Below are positions 56,318-64,000 of a stretch of 64,000 bases of DNA, in pieces. The position numbers and the translations under genes are program-made. Numbering within the stretch: position 1 is the first letter of the stretch; each line of letters begins with the position of its first letter. This DNA is from Ochotona curzoniae (Eukaryota > Chordata > Mammalia > Lagomorpha > Ochotonidae), in the NCBI RefSeq assembly GCF_017591425.1, contig NW_024467120.1:6944001-7008000 (forward strand), written 5' to 3'. A model generated the notes under the pieces. It was not told the DNA's origin, did no database searches, and saw nothing but the letters and a program-made list of their open reading frames with translations.

Positions 56318-56631
56318 TTAAAAATGATTTCTTTTACTTATTTGAAAAATGAATTTGAGGGAGAAAGACAGAACTTGCATCCATTGTTTCATTCCCCAGA
56401 TGGCCGCAACTACCAGCCTTGATGTGCAGGCTGAAACCAGGAAGCAGGAGCTTCGTTCAGGTCCCCGACATGGCTGCCAGGGCCCAAGTACTTGGATCAT
56501 CTTCTGCATCTTTCCACACCATTACAGGGAGCTGGGTCAAAGAGGAACAACCAGGACTCAAACTGGCATCCACGTGGGTTGCCAGCATTGCAGGTGGCAG
56601 CTTCATTGCCTAAGCCACAGCACTGGCCTGA
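56318..56631 (-). mobile_element. CSINE, older type
   Basis: AAATGATTTCTTTTACTTATT, GCATCCATTGTTTCATTCCC, CAGCACTGGCC. Confidence 0.85.
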
Positions 56632-56677
56632 AAGTTTTGTTGTTGTTTTTTTTTTTTTTTGGAAGGAAATTTTCATC

Positions 56678-56985
56678 CTGGTGCTGGCATGATGACTCCA
56701 TTGTCTAATACTCTCCCTGCTAGCGTCCTGTATGGCATGGGTTCGTGTCCTGTCTGCTCCACTCCCCATCCAGCTCCCTGCTTGTGGCCTGAGAAAGCAG
56801 CAGAGCATGGCCCAAAGCCTTGGGACCCTGCACCTGTGTGGGAGGCTGTACAAGGCTCCTGGCTTCAGATTGGCTCAGCTCTGGCTGTTGTGGCCATTTG
56901 GGGAGTGAACCAGCAGATGGAAGATCTTTTTTTCTCTGTTTCTCCTCTCTAAAATTTGCATTTCCAATTGGTCTTTCATCTTAAC
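56678..56985 (+). mobile_element. CSINE
   Basis: GGTGCTGGCATGATGACTCC, CTCCCTGCTTGTGGCCTGAG, GGGGAGTGAACCAGCAGATG. Head-to-head with the previous copy. Confidence 0.86.
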
Positions 56986-57464
56986 AAATTGCTAGTGGAT
57001 CCCAATCAAAATGGAAATCTATGAACAACAGTGGTAAGTTTTAGTATTCTTTCTGGAAATTAAGGAGTTACCCGCAGAATGCTGATGCTGTCGAAATGCT
57101 TAGTTCTCCCGGGATCTGGAGACTCCTACTTCTCCCTTCTTTGCTGCCCTCCACATATTACATTCATGCTTTCCTTCAGCCCTGTCCTTCACGGGTCTTC
57201 CTTTGGACCTCACATCCTTGTCTCCCAGAAGGCCCTGCCATCTGTGGCCTCGTTCGCCCCACTCTTCCAAGCACCTTGATTTCTGCGTCCTCTCCAGTTT
57301 GTCTCATCTCTCCGGACCTAGGCTGTGTGTGTGTGTGTTTACCAGCTGCATTTGGATCAACACCAGAGACAACACTGTTGTCGATTCCATTTTCCTGCCC
57401 AGGTGCAGCCACGATGTGCCCCAGCACCAGCACTGTGCGGCTACAGGTCCTCTCCAGCGTGTCT
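56986..57464. other. intron, unassigned
   Basis: No repeat recognised; short GT run near 57326-57339. Confidence 0.4.
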
Positions 57465-57660
57465 GTGCCGTAGGATGGTTTTGTAACCATTCCCTTATGA
57501 ACAGACAGTAGGCGCTTAGGTGGTTTTCAGCTTCTCCCCATGAAATACGATACAGTAATTTTTAAAGATCCTATACAGGCCTCTAGGTGCTTAGTTTTTA
57601 GTATTGTTGTGCAATAGATTGATTCCCAGAAACACAGTTCTAGGGCTAAGCTGTCATTCA
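57465..57660 (+). mobile_element. L1 3'-end fragment
   Basis: TTATGAACAGACAGTAGGCGC, CTTAGGTGGTTTTCAGC and GATTCCCAGAAACACAG recall the L1 3' region, sense. Confidence 0.5.
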
Positions 57661-58372
57661 TGTCTGGTGCGGTTGGCCTGCCTGCTGACCCTCCAGGAGT
57701 CACTGCATTAAGTCACCCAACCTCTCCCTGCCTGCTGGAGCCCTGCTCACTTTTTATTTCCTTTTAATAGTTCAGATAACAAAAAAAAAAAAATAGCAAG
57801 AGTAGCATCCCCATAATACCAGCTGTGTCCCTGAAAGGTGTTTTGTCTCCCTCGTTAATTACATGGCCCCTGTCCCCCTTGTATTTCCTCACCTCTCTAT
57901 ATAAATGAAATACACCTATATATGAAATACACACATATATGTCTAAATATGAGAAATACACATATGTCTATGTATATTTCGTGTTTAGGCTTTTCTGACA
58001 CACGGATTATCTTACCGCTCTATGAAGTTTTCTGGAAGGGTTCTGTGGACAGTCCGTGATTCTTCTTTGACCTGGTAACCTGTGTGGTTAGTCTGTGTTG
58101 ATGACCGCCTGCCCATCGTCATGCTGCTCCTGGGTCTCACATACATGTTTTTGTGCATGTGTGCAAGATGTTGGCAGTTTGCTGTAAGTGGTGATGAACC
58201 TGTTCTTCAGAGGCACCACTCCTCCCACCCCCACTTCAGGCAGAGTGTGACAGGTTTGTATGTTGGAGGCATTCGATCATTTGAGACTTACTGATTATGG
58301 ACAACTTGCCATTTAATATTGTTGACTATTTAGTACACTCTTCTGTGCAATACCTATTTTATCTTTTTTTAC
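57661..58372. other. intron, unassigned
   Basis: Contains a poly-A at 57780-57793 and TA/CA-rich sequence around 57895-57975. Confidence 0.4.
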
Positions 58373-58602
58373 TTTTAAGATTATTTATTTGAAAGAATTA
58401 CAGAAAAAGGGAGAGAGAGATCCTCCATTTTCTGGTTTACTTCCTAAATGGCTGCACCATCCAGGACTGGACCATGCCAAGGCCAGGAGCTTCATTTGGG
58501 TCTCCCAGGAAGCTGGACTGGAAGTGGAGCAGCTGGGACTTCAACCTTCTGATATGCCAGTGGTGCAGGCAGTGAGTGGTTTAATCCCCAGCTCCACAGT
58601 GC
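58373..58602 (-). mobile_element. CSINE, shortened
   Basis: TTTTAAGATTATTTATTTG, CCATTTTCTGGTTTACTTCC, GGAAGCTGGACTGGAAGTGG; it misses the ACTGCTTTCCCAGG block. Confidence 0.8.
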
Positions 58603-58639
58603 AAACCCTGCTTCTTTTATCTTTTCTCCATACTAATTC

Positions 58640-59110
58640 CTTGTTGTTTCCAGGTGGTCATTCTTAGGTGGTTATGTGTATAGCACGTGTTTTCTGATGT
58701 GTAGATTATCTTGTCATTATTCTGTTGTGATCTTTTGGTGATCAGCATCAATTTCACCAGTCTTTCACTGTTAGGATCACAGTGTTATCAGTACATTTCT
58801 TGCTGTTTAAGCATTCTTCCCATGTAATTAGACTTTTTCTATGTTTTCTTCCCCTCATAGAGTGGAGTTGAGTAGTTGATTTTGGGGTGTAATGTGAGGA
58901 AGAGGTTCAATTTTATCTTCTCAGATAATAGTTTATAAAATATGTCATATTTTTGCAGTGGTATTCAGTGCACCATCTGGAATCTTTGACACTTTCATGA
59001 ATGTATGGAATTGTTTCTGGGTTTTCTGTTCTTTTCATCAGTTTGTCTCTCCCTACATCTCAGTAGTGATTGCAGTTTTACAATGAAAGTCAAGTAGAAG
59101 TCTCTCACTT
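58640..59110 (+). mobile_element. L1 3'-region fragment
   Basis: GAGGAAGAGGTTCAATTTTATC, GTATTCAGTGCACCATCTGG and TGTATGGAATTGTTTCTGGG match L1 3'-region landmarks in order, sense. Confidence 0.65.
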
Positions 59111-59150
59111 ATTCTTTTTCTCCAAAATTGGCGTGCCTACTTTTTTTTTC

Positions 59151-59440
59151 TTTTTAAGATTAATTTTACTTACTTCAAATGCAGTGAGAGAGGGACAAGG
59201 ATGGACGGAGAGGGGACTCTTGCATCTCCTCCTTCATTCCCCAAATGACCGTGAAGACTGGAACTTGTTCAATTGAACCGTTAGTTCAGTACCCAAATGG
59301 CATAACAGGCAGAGCTGGGCAGGTCTAAGCTAGGAACCAGGAGCTTCTTCTGAGTCTTACATGTAAGCGCAAGGGCCCAAGTACTTGGGGCATGCTGCAC
59401 TGCTCGTCCAGGTCATTTAGGCAGGAACTGAGGCTCACTA
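59151..59440 (-). mobile_element. CSINE with internal duplication
   Basis: TTTTTAAGATTAATTTTAC, then CATTCCCCAAATGACCG; about 65 bp later CAGTACCCAAATGGCATAAC repeats the same consensus position before CAGGAGCTTCTTCTGAGTC. The head is missing. Confidence 0.75.
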
Positions 59441-60031
59441 TAAATTGGTTTTTTGTTTTTGTTTTGTTTTGTTTTGTAGATTTCTTAAGCTTCTTGAATC
59501 AGTAAATTTATCTGAGTGTCATCCGTATTTCTAATCTCTGTACGTAAAGTTACATGAACTTCCATGTGCCTGTCATCTGATTCTGGCATGGTTTTATGTT
59601 CCTATCGGATGATTGTTTTTCCTGGCATTTGTCAGTTTCCTCACATACTCTGTACTTGATACTCTACCGAATGTTCTAGAAGGCATTTCTGCAGCTTTCC
59701 AAGGTTTTTCAAATAATTCTCTGCTTTCTGGTACTCTGTCCAGGTATCCTGGCCCATCTGACCTCCTCCTTCAGCTCTGTGACTTCTGGACTCAAGTATT
59801 TGCCAGGCTTCTGCCAGATTCCTCTTTTTAGCACTGCAGCCTGGAAATTTCCAATTTTTCAGTTCCCAAAGAAAAGGATTGAGTTTGTCATTGGGGGAAC
59901 AACAAAATAACACAAAACAAAAAGCAAGAAGACAGCACTTGTTGGCCTTCAGATTGATATATCTGATATGGGCTTAGACTAGCAGATGTTCTTATCTTTT
60001 GAATTTCTTAAAGCAGTATTTTATCTATTTT
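59441..60031. other. intron, unassigned
   Basis: GTTTT-rich patch at 59450-59477; the rest may be old L1 but is unclear. Confidence 0.35.
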
Positions 60032-60370
60032 TTTAATAATTTATTTTTTATTTATTTATTTTTTTTGGAAAGCCAAATATACAGAGAGGAGGAGAGACAG
60101 AGAAGAAGATCTTCTGTCTGATGATTCACTCCCCAAGTGAGCGCAACGGCTGGAACTGTGCCGATCCGAAGCCAGGAGCCAGGAACTTCTTCCAGTTCTC
60201 CCACATGGGTGCAGGGTCCCAAGGCTTTGAGGCATCCTTGACTGCTTTCCCAGGCCACAAGCAGGGAGGTGGATGGGAAGCAGGGCCGCCGAGATTAGAA
60301 CCGGCACCCATATGGGATCCCGGTGCATGCAAAGTGAGGACTTTAACCGCTATGCTATCGCGCCTGGCCC
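60032..60370 (-). mobile_element. CSINE, young, exact target-site duplication
   Basis: Full-length, close to consensus. TATTTTATCTATTTT occurs at 60017-60031 and 60371-60385, an exact 15-bp duplication, marking it as one of the youngest insertions here. Confidence 0.96.
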
Positions 60371-60463
60371 TATTTTATCTATTTTAAGATATAGATCAAT
60401 TGGTTCTTAGGGTCATTAGTCATTCAAAAGTATTCTTCTTGGAACCTTTTGGTTTTTGTCTGT

Positions 60464-60785
60464 TTTAAGATTTATTTATTTTTATCAGAAAGGCAGATTT
60501 TACAGAGAGGAGAGACAAGGAGTAAGATCTTCCATTCACTGCTCCACTCCCCAAATGGCCACAACAGCCTGAGCCGAGCAATCCGAAGCCAGGCTCCAGG
60601 AGTCTCCTTCAGGTCTGCCATGCGGGTGCAGAGTCCCAAGGCTTTGGGCCATCCTCTACTGCTTTCCCAGACCATGCCAGGGAGTTGGATGGGAAGTGGA
60701 GCAGCTAGGACATGAAATGGCACCCATATGGGATCCCAGTGCTTGCATGGCGAGGATCAACCAAGTGAGCTATCCCTCCAGGCCC
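60464..60785 (-). mobile_element. CSINE, young, with target-site duplication
   Basis: Full-length reverse copy. TCTTGGAACC at 60437-60446 recurs at 60786-60795. Confidence 0.94.
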
Positions 60786-60795
60786 TCTTGGAACC

Positions 60796-61444
60796 CATTT
60801 ATCATGCTTCTGCTCCAGGGCATAGTTGATGAAATTCTGTCCATCAGGAACAAGTGCTCTGCTTTTTGAGGGGGATGGTCAAGAAACAAAGGTTCTTTTG
60901 CTGAGACTTAAGGAGTTGAGACCAATCTGACAGCTGGTACAGCACAGCAGGCGCGTGCTGAAGTACGCCTCTGAATGACTAGTATAGAGGCCAAAGGAAT
61001 CCTGGTGTGTCCCTGATAACTCAGGGGAAAAGTTTGCTGGGAGAAAGTGTTTTGAAGCTGGCAATAAAGTACTCGAATAGCTGCTCTCTGAAATAGACCT
61101 GTCAGACCCACGGTGAGAAACGGTCTATGGCTCTTCATTGCACCTGTAAACCATCTTCTCAGCTATGAATGTTAAGGACATGGAAAAGAGTGCCTTCGTT
61201 GTTTTCTATGGATGGAATAAGGTCCAGCCATTCAGATGGACAGCTCAAATTCACTTTTATTTTTAGCACGTGTTTCTATTCCCCAAATGTAGGACATAGC
61301 ATGACAGCCTTGTAATTCCATTACCCGAAAAGATGATTGGCTTTCTTGCTTCATAAAATTCCAGGGTTTGCTGTGAGCAATATATATGTCCTTTAATAAA
61401 AATGTAAGTTGATTGCAGGAGGATAATAGTTCATCCCCAGGGGT
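60796..61444. other. intron, unassigned
   Basis: Nothing recognised. Confidence 0.4.
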
Positions 61445-61640
61445 CCACAGAGTGGCCTGTAGGCCAGCTCTGACCCATTGCCTGTTTTATAAATAAAGTT
61501 TGGTAGAAACACAGGCAAGCCCAGCCCGATCATTTTGGTCTGGGGCCACTGTCTTGCTGCGGTGGCAGCTGCTGTGTCTCAGCAGGGATCCAACAGTCAC
61601 CACCCAATGTTTTCTTGTAGAAAGTGGTGACCAATTCCTC
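61445..61640 (+). mobile_element. hAT (MER1/Charlie-type) fragment
   Basis: CCTGTTTTATAAATAAAGTTTG, GGTAGAAACACAGGCAAGCCC match a Charlie-type end followed by degraded interior. Confidence 0.5.
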
Positions 61641-62312
61641 ATTCCTCCCATTGGTTTTGAAGCTAGATTAACTTAGCAACAAAAAATGAGAATGAAGAAG
61701 ATACACTGAGTGCTGTGCACCAATGGGAGACTGTAATACAGTATTGCTGAGAGACATCTGAGCAGCAGAGTTAGTTATAACTGCCCATCACCGGACACAT
61801 TCTAAGTACTTCTGCCAGCCTCCAAATTGGAAATTCAGAAAACTGAAGAGGAGAATTCTTATAGTCTATCTAATGAACACTATCTATGTACTTAAGCAGT
61901 AATTTTAAAGAAACAACACATTATGGTTTTGATAGGATGAATAAATTTAAAATCTTCTAAGGTAGCAGTTTAATTGCACAGCTTTCCCTGCTGGGTCTGT
62001 GCAAGCATATGAAATACAGACTTTAAAGGGAATAATAAAGCTCTACTACTGCGTGGGGAATTAAGACCCCAGACCACTCTGATTTAAGCCCAATATGATG
62101 CACAGGCACAAAAGGCCTTTACAGGGTTCCCGATTGGTAACAGTATTACTCATTTGCTGCTTTTTCATGTGAGTAATCAGGCTGATCTACCTGATTAATC
62201 AGATCCTTTTCTTAAGCGTCCCTTTATTTTTAACTTGATATGAATTAATCAGTAACAGTTTTCAGAGATGTTTGCTTTTGGCACTGGAATAAAGACTTCG
62301 ATTGGAAAGCTC
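61641..62312. other. intron, unassigned
   Basis: AT-rich, no exon or repeat recognised. Confidence 0.4.
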
Positions 62313-62545
62313 TGGGCCCAGCATGGTAACCTAGTTGCTAAAGTCCTCACCTTGCATCCACCGTGATCCCCTAGGGGTACCAGATCATGTCCCAGCAGCC
62401 CCAAGCTCCTGGTTTCTGATCAGCTCAGCTCTGGCCATTGCAATCACTTGGGGCGTGACTCAACGGACAGAAGAGCTTTCTCTCTGTCTCTGCTCCTCTC
62501 TGCGTATCTGACTTTCCAATAAAAACAAATATATCTTTTTTAAAA
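62313..62545 (+). mobile_element. CSINE, young type with internal deletion
   Basis: Head GGGCCCAGCATGGTAACC and tail TCCAATAAAAACAAAT are both present, but about 90 bp between the CCCAGCAGCCCC and AAGCTCCTGG blocks are missing. Confidence 0.88.
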
Positions 62546-62688
62546 AAGAAAATTATTACTCCTTGCAAAAGAACCCATAGCCTGTTTGGTGAGTTCATTT
62601 ACTAGTACAAGGTTCCTAGAAGCACAGAGCTTTCCACTGAGTGGGCAGGCAGTTTGATAAATGAGAATTAAATTTACAGGAATTTGTA

Positions 62689-62740
62689 AATATATATGTG
62701 CAATATATATATATATATACAAATATATATTTGTACAAAT
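62689..62740. repeat. TA-rich repeat
   Basis: Alternating AT with short interruptions. Confidence 0.85.
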
Positions 62741-62764
62741 ATGTACAAGTGTCTGTAACAGGGA

Positions 62765-63066
62765 GAAGGTACTTGGCACTGACATTCAGACACTGCTTGG
62801 GAAAACTCACATCTTGTTTAAGAGCACCTGGGTTCAAATCCCAGCTCTGCTCCTGATTCTAGCTTCCTGCCAGTGTGCACTCTGGGAGCCAGCAGGTGAT
62901 GGCTCAAGCAGTTGGGTCCTGGTCACCCATCTAGGAGACCTGGACTGGCCTCTTGATATGCCACTGCTCTTCACTGTAGCCTGGTCCTGGCCGTTTCAGG
63001 CATATGCAGAGTGAACCAGCAGGTACAATCTGTCTGAGTCTCTCTCTACCTTTCCAATACATGAAA
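62765..63066 (+). mobile_element. CSINE, distinct subfamily, intact B box
   Basis: CAGACACTGCTTGGGAAAAC head; B box GGTTCAAATCC at 62831-62841; AGCAGGTGATGGCTCAAGC; tail CTTTCCAATACATG. Confidence 0.86.
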
Positions 63067-63159
63067 TTAGAGGGAAGGAATTGCTTCTGGTTTGGAAAGG
63101 CGGGTTATCACATGTGTATCTCCATCCTCTTGAGATCTTACCAAAATAATAGTGAGCTC

Positions 63160-63300
63160 TTCATCACTAATGAAATACCTGACACAGGCCGCTTAATGCA
63201 GGAAAGAGGTTATTTCGCTCACAGTTTGGGAGGTTCGGGAGCATGGCACCTGCCTTAGCTAAAAAGAACCTCATGGTCCCCTCTGCTTGTGAAAATAAAT
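63160..63300 (-). mobile_element. MST/THE1-like MaLR LTR fragment
   Basis: AATACCTGACACAGGCCGC, AGGTTATTTCGCTCACAG and GGAGGTTCGGGAGCATGG follow reverse MaLR LTR order. No internal viral sequence. Confidence 0.45.
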
Positions 63301-64000
63301 AGCCTTTAAAAGGTCACATAGCATCAAAAGGATGAGAATCCTATTGGTTGCAGGTTTTGCATCATCAATGCTAGAGCTAAAGACCGATGGCACGGATGCC
63401 TGTGGGATTCTCAGGGCAGCTGATTTCACCCTTGAGTTCTGTGTTTGGTCAAAAGTGGGGGCTACGGCAGGTGGATAAAACATGTTTTCAGGTGTCTGAG
63501 GTCTCATTCTCTTCTTCCTGTTGTCGGACTGTGTTCCAGGAAGGCGTCGTGAGCAGAGGATGGCGGAGCTGCATGTGAGAGTAGCGATCTCTGACTGATA
63601 CAAAAAGGGACTGGATTGAAAGGATGATGGGTAACTCACAGTATCTTCAGGAAGACGAGGGAGCGAGGCGTAGGGAACAGGCGGGAACAAGGTAGCCTGG
63701 GCAGCTGGAACCACAGAAGGAGTTGGCAGCTGACAGCCCAGGCTCCACAGCCTGCCCCCAGGGTCTAGCACTGCCTGTCACCGCAGGAGCACAGCACTGG
63801 GGTTGTCTAAAAAGCTTCTTCAATAGTCTGCATCTCTGTATGATCAATTCTAGATTCCAAATGCACAATGGATGTGGGCTTGGCCTAACTCACACTCTGA
63901 GCTTCCTGGAAAAGAGAATCGGGTGTCGTTAGCTTCTGTAAGTGAAGGGCTTTCCCCCTGCTCCCAGCCTTGCAAACCTGATCAACTGGAGGACTCTGTA
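63301..64000. other. intron to right edge, unassigned
   Basis: No exon 2 of E2F3 and no clear repeat here. Confidence 0.45.

Larger units (their letters stand above)
7493..64000 (+). other. E2F3: E2F3 intron 1 (relative to isoform a), running off the right edge
   Basis: The intron begins at the GT at 7493 (CCG then GTAATA). For isoform b it begins at 8805 (CAG then GTTAGT). Exon 2 (AKRRLELGES and onwards) was looked for and not found, so the intron exceeds 56 kb here. A very long first intron is also what I recall of human E2F3. It contains repeats, microsatellites and unassigned single-copy DNA but no convincing coding exon. Confidence 0.85.

Noticed and set aside
63301..64000. E2F3 exon 2 near the right edge
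   Set aside because: I searched for a frame encoding AKRRLEL or the following DGLKTPKGKGR segment after an AG and found none.
1..64000. A new gene cluster or defence-type system
   Set aside because: The window is an ordinary vertebrate locus: one gene start and a long repeat-filled intron. No set of adjacent intact genes is present.

Overview
This is a 64 kb stretch of a mammalian genome holding the 5' end of one gene, the cell-cycle transcription factor E2F3, on the + strand. The organism looks like a lagomorph. About 40 copies of a roughly 300-bp tRNA-derived SINE of the lagomorph C-repeat (CSINE) type are scattered through the window, with no Alu or B1. The youngest copies (tail TCCAATAAAAATAAA, inner GGATCCCATATGGG) look more like pika (Ochotona) than rabbit copies to me; that species call is an inference from memory.

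Layout: 1-5.8 kb is upstream flank made of old repeats (MLT1-type MaLR LTRs, MER5, MIR) and three CSINEs. About 5.86-9.24 kb is a large CpG island without any transposon. It contains the E2F3a promoter (four CCAAT boxes, two octamers, an RFX X-box, GC boxes, then a CHR-like TTTGAA and three E2F-type sites at 6655-6707), the first exon of E2F3a (5' UTR, then CDS 7112-7492, 127 codons) and, 1.3 kb downstream, the alternative first exon of E2F3b (CDS 8787-8804, six codons). Both coding pieces end in phase 0 at a GT donor, so both can join the same exon 2, which is not in the window. From about 8.8 kb to the right edge everything is E2F3 first intron.

The intron (>55 kb) contains no other convincing gene. 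It carries about 38 CSINE copies (two thirds antisense), sense-oriented 3' fragments of old L1, MIR, MER5/MER20/MER1-type hAT fragments, MaLR LTR pieces and several long dinucleotide microsatellites. I found no operon-like system, CRISPR array, complete endogenous retrovirus or intact retrogene. The items most worth checking are the dual-promoter architecture, the clustered E2F/NF-Y/Oct/RFX sites, a minimal uORF with an AAT repeat in the E2F3a leader, contrasting splice-donor quality of the two first exons, a G-quadruplex and a cryptic acceptor between them, and inverted CSINE pairs in the intron. Repeat family names and edges were judged by eye and are approximate.
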